From: an uncultured Mycoplasmatota bacterium
Lineage (GTDB): Bacteria; Bacillota_I; Bacilli_A; RF39; UBA660
Assembly: GCA_900548695.1 (NCBI GenBank)
Contig: URLC01000004.1
Coordinates: 62,001 to 126,000, forward strand
Direction of reading: 5' to 3'
Length of the DNA: 64,000 bases
Part shown: positions 56,979 to 64,000 of the stretch, piece by piece
How the letters are laid out: the number at the start of each line of letters is the position of its first letter
Numbering within the stretch: the first letter of the stretch is position 1
Notes under the pieces: model-generated
Databases searched by the model: none
What the model saw: the letters and a program-made list of their open reading frames with translations, nothing else
Told to the model about the DNA's origin: nothing
Program-made: the position numbers and the translations under genes

Positions 56979-57055
56979 GGACCCTTAGCTCAGTTGGTTA
57001 GAGCATCCGGCTCATAACCGGGCGGTCACTGGTTCGAGTCCAGTAGGGTCCACCA
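56979..57055 (+). tRNA. tRNA-Met (anticodon CAT)
   Basis: Acceptor GGACCCT / AGGGTCC, D arm GCTCAGTTGGTTAGAGC, anticodon stem TCCGG / CCGGG with loop CTCATAA, T arm ACTGG-TTCGAGT-CCAGT, CCA encoded. It could be an elongator Met or the Ile2 species with modified C34; it is not an initiator (acceptor G1-C72 paired). Confidence 0.93.
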
Positions 57056-57064
57056 TTATCATAT

Positions 57065-57148
57065 GCGAGTATGGCGGAATTGGCAGACGCGCTAGACTTA
57101 GGATCTAGTGTCTTAGACGTGCAGGTTCAACTCCTGTTACTCGCACCA
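57065..57148 (+). tRNA. tRNA-Leu (anticodon TAG)
   Basis: Acceptor GCGAGTA / TACTCGC, anticodon stem CTAGA / TCTAG with loop CTTAGGA, long variable arm, T arm with TTCAACT loop, CCA encoded. Confidence 0.94.
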
Positions 57149-57187
57149 CTTGTTAATCCGTTCGAACTATTCGAACTTCGTTTATGA

Positions 57188-57214
57188 AATCAATCAGAAA
57201 TGATTGATTTTTAA
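57188..57214 (+). terminator. Terminator after the tRNA pair
   Basis: AATCAATCA-GAAA-TGATTGATT followed by TTT. A smaller hairpin GTTCGAA / TTCGAAC lies at 57160-57176. The 145 bases that follow hold only AT-rich DNA. Confidence 0.7.
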
Positions 57215-57358
57215 TTTTGTATAAATATCAAGAAATTATAATCTTGAAAAAGTAATTTTTTTGTCTTATAGTGTATATAAAAGTTAATAATTTTCTTTAA
57301 ATAAAAAAAGAAATACTAAAATATCTAAGTTTTTAAAAATACAAAAAAAGGAGTATAT

Positions 57359-57928
57359 ATGATTGTCGCAACTACAAATTCCAATAAATTAAAAGAATTA
57401 AAAGAAATATTTTATATTAAACTATATAGTTTAAAAGATAAAAACATAAAAATAGAGGTAGAGGAAGATGGTACTACATTTTATAAAAATGCCTATAAAA
57501 AAGCTAAAGTAATCTATAACTTAACAAAAGAAGCAACTATTGCTGATGATTCTGGTTTATGTATAGCTACTTTAAATGATTTTCCGGGTGTTTTAACTCA
57601 TAGATTCTTAGGTGAGAATAAAACGGACGAAGAAAGAAACTTAGCTTTAATAGAAAAAATGAAAACAAAAGAAGATAGGACTGCCAAAGTGATCTGTAAT
57701 TTAGTCTACTACGATGGTAAAAATACAGTAGTAGGAGAAGGCGTAGTAAAAGGAACGATAACAACTTCTCCGAGAGGAGAAAATGGTTTTGGTTTTGATT
57801 CTATCTTTGAATTAGACAATGGAAAAACATTAGCTGAATTAACAACAACAGAAAAAAATAAAGTGAGTGCTAGGTATTTAGCAGCTAACGATTTAAAAAA
57901 CAAACTAAAGAAAGAAGGGTTATTATGA
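57359..57928 (+). CDS. rdgB: Non-canonical purine NTP pyrophosphatase (RdgB/HAM1)
   Basis: This 189-residue protein has the family pattern IVATTNSNKLKELKEI at the start, IADDSGLCIATLNDFPGV in the middle and SPRGENGFGFDSIFEL near the end. It removes ITP, dITP and XTP from the nucleotide pool. The start follows AAAGGAG. It overlaps the next gene by 4 bases. Confidence 0.95.
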   Translation: MIVATTNSNKLKELKEIFYIKLYSLKDKNIKIEVEEDGTTFYKNAYKKAKVIYNLTKEATIADDSGLCIATLNDFPGVLTHRFLGENKTDEERNLALIEKMKTKEDRTAKVICNLVYYDGKNTVVGEGVVKGTITTSPRGENGFGFDSIFELDNGKTLAELTTTEKNKVSARYLAANDLKNKLKKEGLL

Positions 57929-58461
57929 TTTATATAACAAGACATGGTCAAACGAATTGGAATGTATTAAAAAAGGTCATGGGAAGATGCAATGAACCCT
58001 TAAACGAAATAGGAAAAAAAGAGGCAAAAGAAGTGAGTAAAAAGTTAAAAGATACACACATTGATTTAATTATTTCATCCCCCTTAGATAGAGCTAAAGA
58101 AACAGCTTTAGAAATAAACAAGAATAAAAATGTAGATATTATTTATGATAATAGAATAATAGAAAGAGACTTTGGTGAATTTGAAGGACTAGAAACAAAA
58201 GAATTTGATTTTTCAGGATATTGGAATTATTATAAAAATGAAAAATATCAAAGAGCAGAAAATATCAAAAGTTTTTTTGAAAGAGTATATAATTTCTTAG
58301 ATGACATCAAAGAAAAATACCCTAATAAAGATATCTTGATAGTTGCTCATGGTGGAATAAGTATCCCAGTTGATTGTTATTTTAAAAATGCCATTCCAAA
58401 AGGCTCATTAGTAGACGCTGGACTAGTACTAGGAAATTGTGAGATTAGAAAATATAAATAA
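57925..58461 (+). CDS. Histidine phosphatase family protein
   Basis: This 178-residue protein has the RHG motif in YITRHGQTNWN, the second conserved Arg in IISSPLDRAKETA, and VAHGGISIPVD with the second catalytic His. It is of the phosphoglycerate mutase-like superfamily. Start overlaps RdgB (ATGA). Substrate unknown. Confidence 0.9.
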   Translation: MIYITRHGQTNWNVLKKVMGRCNEPLNEIGKKEAKEVSKKLKDTHIDLIISSPLDRAKETALEINKNKNVDIIYDNRIIERDFGEFEGLETKEFDFSGYWNYYKNEKYQRAENIKSFFERVYNFLDDIKEKYPNKDILIVAHGGISIPVDCYFKNAIPKGSLVDAGLVLGNCEIRKYK

Positions 58462-58476
58462 GGGAGGATTTAGTAT

Positions 58477-59121
58477 ATGACAACAATTTATTTAATCAGG
58501 CACTCAGAACCGATGAATCAAAACATAAAACAAATATCTAACCGAGACTCTCTCCAGACTATAAATGAAAAAAACATCTTATCGGTAATAGGAGAAAAAA
58601 ATGCAGAATTACTAAGTAAAAATCAAGAACTAAAAAATATTGATTATGTAATTTCTAGTAATTATACAAGAGCTATGGCAACAGCTAAATATATTTGTAA
58701 AGAAAATAATAAAGAATTAAATATCATACAAGATTTTGGAGAAAGAAAATTTGGTATTAACGATTGGGATGAATTACCAAAGGATTTTGAAAAAAGACAA
58801 TTTAAAGATGAAAACTACAAAATAGGTAATGGAGAGTCTCAAAAAGAAGTTGCAAATCGTATGTATAATGCTTTAATGGAAGTAGTAAAAAAATTTAAAG
58901 ATAAAAGAATTGTCATTGTATCACATGCAACAGCGATAACATTCTTATTAATGAAGTTAGGAACCTATCAAGATAGAAAAATCATATTTAATAACAAAAT
59001 ATTAATAGATGAAACTTTCAAATGGCAAGCCCCAGAAGTATTTAAACTACAATTTGAACAAAGTAATTTACTAAGTATTGAAAATATTAAAATATATAAT
59101 ATGAGTTTTTCAGAAGTATAG
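58477..59121 (+). CDS. Histidine phosphatase family protein
   Basis: This 214-residue protein has IRHSEPMNQN (RHS in place of RHG, common in the family), VISSNYTRAMATA and VIVSHATAITFLL. It follows the previous phosphatase in the same operon with AGGGAGG upstream, and the two differ too much for a recent duplication. Confidence 0.88.
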   Translation: MTTIYLIRHSEPMNQNIKQISNRDSLQTINEKNILSVIGEKNAELLSKNQELKNIDYVISSNYTRAMATAKYICKENNKELNIIQDFGERKFGINDWDELPKDFEKRQFKDENYKIGNGESQKEVANRMYNALMEVVKKFKDKRIVIVSHATAITFLLMKLGTYQDRKIIFNNKILIDETFKWQAPEVFKLQFEQSNLLSIENIKIYNMSFSEV

Positions 59122-59173
59122 TTTTTTAATTCTTGACATAATTTACACAAGTTTGTCACAAAAAAATAGCTAA

Positions 59174-59223
59174 TTAGAAAGAGTAATGTTATACTAAGTA
59201 CTGCAAGATAAGGTGGTAGAAGT
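59174..59223 (+). promoter_or_regulatory. Promoter of the YitT-family gene
   Basis: TGTTATACT (59187-59195) is an extended -10 element, 29 bases before the start. AAGGTGG is the ribosome binding site. Confidence 0.5.
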
Positions 59224-59835
59224 ATGAAGAACAATCTAAAAAGTTTAGCAATCATTGCTCTAGGAAATCTTTTATTAACGGCAGCATACGCATTTTTAAC
59301 GGTTCCCAATAACATAATTAATGGAGGAGTAACCAGTACCTCACTTTTAATTTCCCACTATTTAAAGATAGATATTGGCTATATCAGTACAACATTAACC
59401 ATATGTTTGCTAGTATTTGGTCTATTTGCTTTAGGAAAAGATTTCTTTTTTCGCTCACTATTTAGCAGTGTTTGCTATATGGCTTTTTTTAATTTTTTTC
59501 ATTTTATGAACCTATCATTTTCACTGAATCCCTTATTGATCGTATTAATAGCTGGTCTACTTGTCGGCAGTGGTCATTATTTATGTTTAAGAGAAGATTC
59601 ATCAACCGTAGGTTACGATGTTTTTGCACTATTTATTCATAAGAAAAATAATAAGCTTGATACAGCAATCATTTTAAGAATAATTGGGATAGTAGTATTA
59701 TTAGTTGGAGTCGCAACTTTTGGTATATTATCAGTAGTATATGGTATAATTTTTACTTTGATTCAAACGCAAGTTATTTATTTGTTAAATAAACATCACA
59801 AAGTAGAGGCCAAAATACTAAAAGCAACTCATTAA
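59224..59835 (+). CDS. YitT family membrane protein
   Basis: This 203-residue protein has five or so hydrophobic helices and the family pattern TAAYAFLTVPNNIINGGVTS, then VGSGHYLCLREDSSTVGYD. It lacks the C-terminal DUF2179 domain of many family members. Function unknown; integral membrane. Confidence 0.85.
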   Translation: MKNNLKSLAIIALGNLLLTAAYAFLTVPNNIINGGVTSTSLLISHYLKIDIGYISTTLTICLLVFGLFALGKDFFFRSLFSSVCYMAFFNFFHFMNLSFSLNPLLIVLIAGLLVGSGHYLCLREDSSTVGYDVFALFIHKKNNKLDTAIILRIIGIVVLLVGVATFGILSVVYGIIFTLIQTQVIYLLNKHHKVEAKILKATH

Positions 59836-59841
59836 TTGTTT

Positions 59842-59864
59842 AAGAAAGATAAGTCTTTCTTTTT
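59842..59864 (+). terminator. Terminator after the YitT-family gene
   Basis: AAGAAAGA-TAAG-TCTTTCTT followed by TTT. Confidence 0.7.
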
Positions 59865-59894
59865 AATAAATTCAAGTGTAAAAACTTGTTTTTT

Positions 59895-59923
59895 TTTACA
59901 AAATAAACAATAGATGCTATAAT
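59895..59923 (+). promoter_or_regulatory. Promoter of the transketolase operon
   Basis: TTTACA (59895-59900) and TATAAT (59918-59923) are 17 bases apart, with TGC before TATAAT giving an extended -10. Confidence 0.72.
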
Positions 59924-59945
59924 GAAACCATAAGGAGTGATTTTT

Positions 59946-61937
59946 GTGCTAACCCCAAAAAGAGATGAAAGTGAAATAAATGAAGAAAAAATTGTTGATC
60001 AAATTAGGTCTTTAGGAATTGATATGATTAATGAAGCCGGAAGTGGACATCCCGGAATTGTCCTAGGTGCAGCTCCAATTATCTATACTTTATATGCTCA
60101 TCATTTACGAATAGATTCAAAAAATCCTGACTATTACAATAGGGACAGATTTATCATGTCTGCAGGTCATGGTTCTGCTTTATTATATTCAACATTATAT
60201 ATGGCTGGTTTTTCATTAACTTTAGATGATTTAAAAGAATTTAGAAAACTAGATTCTAAAACGCCAGGTCATCCAGAATATAAGAAAACCCCAGGAGTTG
60301 AAATGACAACTGGACCTTTAGGGCAAGGATTTGCAACAGCCGTAGGAGTAGCAATGGCCGAAGCTAACTTAAGAGCCCAATTTAATAAAGGAAAAAAAGA
60401 GCTAATTGATTTTAATACTTATGTATTATGTGGTGACGGAGACTTAATGGAGGGTGTTAGCTATGAAGCAGCATCACTTGCCGGCACATTAAAATTAAAT
60501 AAACTGATTGTTTTATATGACTCAAATGATACTTGTTTAGATGGTAAAACAACGGAATGTTTTACAGAAAATGTTGCGATGCGTTTCATCTCGCAAGGTT
60601 GGAATGTCATAACAGTTACAGATGGTAACAACATTGAAGCTATAGATAAAGCTATCGAAGAAGCTAAAACATCTACGGATAAGCCAACTCTTATCGAAAT
60701 AAAAACTGTAATTGGTAAATATTCAAAACTAGAAGGTAGTAACTTAAGTCACGGTGCACCATTAGACAAAGAAGATATTTCTAATATCAAAGAAAAAATG
60801 CAAATTAGAGATATTCTCTTCACTATTTCACAACTTACTATGGATGATTTTCAAAATATGATAAATAGTCGTTGTAAAAATTTATCTGAAAAATTTAACA
60901 AGGCAGTAGCAGAGATGGATGAAGATTCTAAAAAATTATTATTAGACTTCATGAACAATAATAAACCGATAGATATTAAGGATGTAATATATGAACCACC
61001 AGTGGACAAAGAAGAATCACCACGAGTAACATCTGGAAAAATCTTATCATCCATTGTTCCAAAATTTCAAACTACCATTGGCGGTAGTGCAGATTTATTT
61101 ACTCCAACCAAAACTTATATTCAAGAAGTAGGTGACTTCACCGCCGAAAACTATGCTGGTAAAAATATTTTCTTTGGAGTAAGAGAACATGCCATGGGAG
61201 CAATATTAAATGGTTTAGCCTTATGTGGTTATCATCCTTATGGTTCCACTTTCTTAAGTTTTAGCGATTACTTAAAGCCAAGTATCCGCATGGCTGCCAT
61301 GATGGATTTACCAGTTACTTATATTTTTACTCATGACTCTATAAGTGTTGGACCAGATGGAGCAACTCATCAACCAATTGAGCAACTTACCTCGCTTAGA
61401 TCAACACCAAATCTAGAAGTTTTTCGCCCAGCAGATGCTAATGAAGTAATAGGTGTTTATCGTACCATCTTTGAAAAAGAAAGTGGCCCATCAGTAGTCG
61501 CTTTATCTAGAAACTCTTTACCAATATTAGAAACAACTAAAATTAGTGAGGTAAAAAGAGGTGGTTATACGGTATTTGATCCGGAAAGAAAACTATCTGG
61601 AATTTTAATCGCAACAGGTGAAGAGGTTCATTTAGCAATCGAAGTAGCCAAACGCTTAAAAGTAAAAGGAATGGATATTAGGGTGGTATCTATGCCATGT
61701 ATTAAGCGCTTTGAAGAAGAAAGTCAAGAATATATTGACGAAATTTTGCCAGTAGAGGTTCGAAAAATCGTAATAGAAGCAGCATCATCTATGTCATGGA
61801 ACAGTATTGTATTTAATAAAAAATACTTAATCACTTTAGATGAGTTTGGTACTAGTGGTAGCAAAGATGATGTTTATAAAAAATATGGTTTTGATATAGA
61901 TACCTTAGAAGAAAAAGTGGAAAACTTATTAAAATAA
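59946..61937 (+). CDS. tkt: Transketolase
   Basis: This protein of 663 residues binds thiamine diphosphate. It has GSGHPGIVLGAAPIIYTLY near the N-terminus, the ThDP motif CGDGDLMEG ... LYDSND, and the pyrimidine domain FGVREHAMGAILNGLALCGY. It moves two-carbon units in the pentose phosphate pathway. Two GTG codons are possible; 59946 is preferred because AAGGAG ends 8 bases before it, while 59937 overlaps that site. SirA-like and YneF genes follow. Confidence 0.95.
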   Translation: MLTPKRDESEINEEKIVDQIRSLGIDMINEAGSGHPGIVLGAAPIIYTLYAHHLRIDSKNPDYYNRDRFIMSAGHGSALLYSTLYMAGFSLTLDDLKEFRKLDSKTPGHPEYKKTPGVEMTTGPLGQGFATAVGVAMAEANLRAQFNKGKKELIDFNTYVLCGDGDLMEGVSYEAASLAGTLKLNKLIVLYDSNDTCLDGKTTECFTENVAMRFISQGWNVITVTDGNNIEAIDKAIEEAKTSTDKPTLIEIKTVIGKYSKLEGSNLSHGAPLDKEDISNIKEKMQIRDILFTISQLTMDDFQNMINSRCKNLSEKFNKAVAEMDEDSKKLLLDFMNNNKPIDIKDVIYEPPVDKEESPRVTSGKILSSIVPKFQTTIGGSADLFTPTKTYIQEVGDFTAENYAGKNIFFGVREHAMGAILNGLALCGYHPYGSTFLSFSDYLKPSIRMAAMMDLPVTYIFTHDSISVGPDGATHQPIEQLTSLRSTPNLEVFRPADANEVIGVYRTIFEKESGPSVVALSRNSLPILETTKISEVKRGGYTVFDPERKLSGILIATGEEVHLAIEVAKRLKVKGMDIRVVSMPCIKRFEEESQEYIDEILPVEVRKIVIEAASSMSWNSIVFNKKYLITLDEFGTSGSKDDVYKKYGFDIDTLEEKVENLLK

Positions 61938-61986
61938 ACGACAAAAATAGACTCTTAACTTAGCTATATTAATAGTAGGTGATATT

Positions 61987-62418
61987 ATGAGAGTCTATTT
62001 TATTTTTGACATTAAAGAAGCATTTATCAATTTATATCGCGGTAATGAGCGGGTATTATATAATATTTTAAAGCAAATATATTATTTAGAAAAAGAAGAA
62101 GTGGAATATGGTTACCACTTATTTAGGCAACTAATAAATCCAATTGATAAAAACAAAATTGATCGTTATCTATTTTTAAAACTTCATCAAGATATTCCAT
62201 ATTCTAAAAGAAGAGATATTCATTACTACAACAACTTATATAAAGATGAAGTAAGCAGATTAATAGTGAAAAAAAGTTATATAAAAATTGAAGCCGAACA
62301 GATATCATCTTCGTTTTTTTCATACTTAAATAACTTAAATCCTAGATTATTTGTCTGCGAATTTAAATATCAAGATTACTTCTTTTTACAAGAAACCACC
62401 GAAAAAGAGACAATTTAA
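61987..62418 (+). CDS. SirA-like protein (YneE family)
   Basis: This 143-residue protein (RVYFIFDIKEAFINLYRGNE, LFRQLINPIDK) resembles the SirA/YneE family. In Bacillus subtilis the order tkt-yneE-yneF is the same as here, which supports the call. SirA inhibits DnaA at the start of sporulation. Whether it acts this way here is unknown. AGGTGAT precedes the ATG. Confidence 0.65.
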   Translation: MRVYFIFDIKEAFINLYRGNERVLYNILKQIYYLEKEEVEYGYHLFRQLINPIDKNKIDRYLFLKLHQDIPYSKRRDIHYYNNLYKDEVSRLIVKKSYIKIEAEQISSSFFSYLNNLNPRLFVCEFKYQDYFFLQETTEKETI

Positions 62419-62472
62419 CTTGTAGAAAGCATAAATTTTTAGTAAAATACTTAGTAGTAAGGAGATGAATTT

Positions 62473-62682
62473 ATGTTACATGATATATTAATGGTATTAT
62501 TAGGATTAGTCATCGGTTTAATTATCGGTGTTGTCGTTGCTAGAAAAATGATGAAAAAGTATCTAAAAGATAATCCTCCAATAAGTGAAGAGATGATTAA
62601 GGGATTAATGATGCAAATGGGTAGAAAACCAAACCAAAAACAAATTAATCAAATGATGAAAGCAATGCAAAAATATCAATAG
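62473..62682 (+). CDS. YneF family membrane protein
   Basis: This 69-residue protein has one membrane helix (residues 4-24) and the family end [34 protein letters not shown]. Function unknown; conserved in Bacilli and Mollicutes next to tkt. GGAG precedes the start. Confidence 0.92.
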   Translation: MLHDILMVLLGLVIGLIIGVVVARKMMKKYLKDNPPISEEMIKGLMMQMGRKPNQKQINQMMKAMQKYQ

Positions 62683-62683
62683 T

Positions 62684-62716
62684 AAAGAAGAGAAATCTTC
62701 TTTTTCTTTTTCTAAA
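62684..62716 (+). terminator. Terminator after the YneF gene
   Basis: AAAGAAGA-GAAA-TCTTCTTT followed by TTCTTTTTC. Confidence 0.7.
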
Positions 62717-62723
62717 AATAAGG

Positions 62724-62749
62724 TATAATAAGTAATAGAATTGTGGAGT
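62724..62749 (+). promoter_or_regulatory. Promoter of uvrC
   Basis: TATAAT at 62724-62729 and a GTGGAGTG ribosome binding site before the ATG at 62756; no clear -35 is visible because the preceding terminator is T-rich. Confidence 0.5.
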
Positions 62750-62755
62750 GATTTC

Positions 62756-64000
62756 ATGAAAGACTTTAAAGAAAAATTAGCATTAGTGCCAACAAAACCA
62801 GGTAGTTATCAAATGAAAAATAAAGATGGTGTTGTCATTTATGTTGGCAAAGCAAAAAATTTAAAAAATAGACTAAAGAGTTATTTTACAGGAACTGTAA
62901 CTGGTAAAACTAGAATGCTTGTGGAAGATATTGATGATTTTGAATATATTGTAACATCATCAGAGTTAGAATCTTTAATATTAGAAATTACTTTAATAAA
63001 AAAATTTGACCCTAAATATAATATTTTACTAAAGGATGACAAGACTTATCCATATATTGAATTAACCAACGAAAAATATCCCCGCTTAAAGGTCGTTAGA
63101 AACACTAAACATAAAAAATCAAAAGACTATTTGTATGGCCCATATCCCAATGTTTCAGCAGCTAGAAAAACAGTAAATATGATTAATCGTATTTATCCTT
63201 TACGGAAATGTGATAAATTAAAAAAAGAATTATGTCTTTATTATCATATTCATGAATGCTTAGGTTACTGTGTAAAAAATATTAATGAAGAAGAAATCAC
63301 TAACATGAAAAAAGAAATTATTTCATTCTTAAAGGGTGACTCCCAAGAAATTGAAGCCAAAATAAAAAAAGAAATGAGAAAAGCCAGTGAAAACCTAAAC
63401 TATGAACGAGCATTGGAACTTAAGAATATGTTAGATGACATCAACATTACTTTACGAAAACAAAAAATAGACTTAAATAAAAATTACAATTTTGACTTAG
63501 TAAATTATTATCGTGATGAAAACTATTTATCTATTGAGATATTTTTTATTCGAGATGGTTTATTATTTGGTCGTCATAATGAAATTGTTCAAACTATGTT
63601 AGATCCTATAGAAGAGGTTATGGAATATTTAATTAAATTTTATGATAAAACAGGAATGCTACCAAAAGAATTACATGTTCCTTTTGAGCTAGATAAAAAT
63701 TTACTCAGTGAATATTTAAATATTAAAGTTTACTCTCCACAAAGAGGTAAATTAAAAAATCTTTTAGATTTAGCAAAAGAAAATGCTAAAGAACAACTAG
63801 ATTTACAAGAAGAGACACTAAAAAAAGATGATAATCTACGTAAAGAAGCTATTTCTGAACTAAAAAAACTTTTACATTTATCTTCTGTTTCACGAATGGA
63901 ATCATTTGATAACTCTCATTTATTTGGTACCTTTTATGTTGGCGGAATGGTTGTTTTTAAAGATTTTCTCCCTCAAAAAAGTGAGTATCGTAAGTACAAA
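62756..64000 (+). CDS. uvrC: UvrABC system protein C, 5' part
   Basis: The frame is open from ATG 62756 to the window edge (415 codons). The N-terminal GIY-YIG domain reads YQMKNKDGVVIYVGKAKNLKNRL, with the second motif LILEITLIKKFDPKYNILLKDDKTYPYI. A Cys cluster (CDKLKKELCLYYHIHECLGYC) and the UVR motif (NYERALELKNML) follow. The last part (RMESFDNSHLFGT) opens the RNase H-like 5' nuclease domain. UvrC cuts on both sides of a lesion in nucleotide excision repair. Confidence 0.95.
   Translation, partial: MKDFKEKLALVPTKPGSYQMKNKDGVVIYVGKAKNLKNRLKSYFTGTVTGKTRMLVEDIDDFEYIVTSSELESLILEITLIKKFDPKYNILLKDDKTYPYIELTNEKYPRLKVVRNTKHKKSKDYLYGPYPNVSAARKTVNMINRIYPLRKCDKLKKELCLYYHIHECLGYCVKNINEEEITNMKKEIISFLKGDSQEIEAKIKKEMRKASENLNYERALELKNMLDDINITLRKQKIDLNKNYNFDLVNYYRDENYLSIEIFFIRDGLLFGRHNEIVQTMLDPIEEVMEYLIKFYDKTGMLPKELHVPFELDKNLLSEYLNIKVYSPQRGKLKNLLDLAKENAKEQLDLQEETLKKDDNLRKEAISELKKLLHLSSVSRMESFDNSHLFGTFYVGGMVVFKDFLPQKSEYRKYK

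Overview
The window is AT-rich DNA with Bacillota-type gene content: AGGAGG-like ribosome binding sites, TTGACA/TATAAT promoters, encoded CCA ends on the tRNAs, and a transketolase/SirA-like/YneF cluster as in Bacilli. TGA is used as a stop (for example after the small membrane protein at 3595), so this is not a code-4 mollicute. An uncultured gut member of the Bacilli fits best, but that is inference.

Host left flank (1-5340): an ABC-F ATPase, a small membrane protein, an Ogt-type DNA methyltransferase, an ECF sigma factor with a membrane partner behind an ECF-type promoter, a GtrII-like membrane glucosyltransferase on the minus strand, and the first 39 codons of an ABC-2 type ATPase.

Prophage (about 5340-43504, 38.2 kb): a siphovirus-type temperate phage integrated by a large serine recombinase into the Walker A codons of that ATPase. 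Joining the flanks at a shared AA dinucleotide restores GPNGAGKST in frame, and the same AA is the exact centre of an inverted repeat that forms attP. Order: recombinase, PH-domain protein, CI-like repressor with divergent operators, Cro-like protein, replication/recombination genes (DUF6291-like, helicase-loader-like, annealing protein, Cas4/RecB-like exonuclease, SSB, NinB-like), a three-domain RNA repair enzyme, an ArpU-like late regulator, a late promoter with leader terminator and tRNA-like structure, ParB-DUF4417, two putative effectors sharing an MGGRGASS N-terminus (JAMM and ADP-ribosyltransferase), terminases, a glycosyltransferase-like fragment, portal, MuF, scaffold, capsid, tail genes with a programmed frameshift, tape measure, baseplate, then a diversity-generating retroelement (DGR), tail-fibre chaperone, holin, CHAP endolysin and an HNH-like gene.

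The most striking part is the DGR (38961-41007). The variable repeat ends a lectin-fold tail protein, and four further repeat copies lie in tandem before the reverse transcriptase. Copy 4 differs from copy 2 only at adenines of copy 2. The expressed variable repeat looks like a mosaic: its 3' half derives from copy 2 by adenine-only changes and its 5' half from copy 5. This suggests a DGR with several templates.

Host right flank (43506-64000): the rest of the ATPase and its permease, a GH25 lysozyme, a secreted protein, a Fic toxin/antitoxin pair, tRNA-Gln, GltX, tRNA-Pro, UDP-galactopyranose mutase, a GNAT protein, a hydrolase-amidoligase fusion, an Ig-like surface protein, a Ppx/GppA protein, tRNA-Met and tRNA-Leu, RdgB, two histidine phosphatases, a YitT protein, transketolase, SirA-like, YneF and the start of uvrC.
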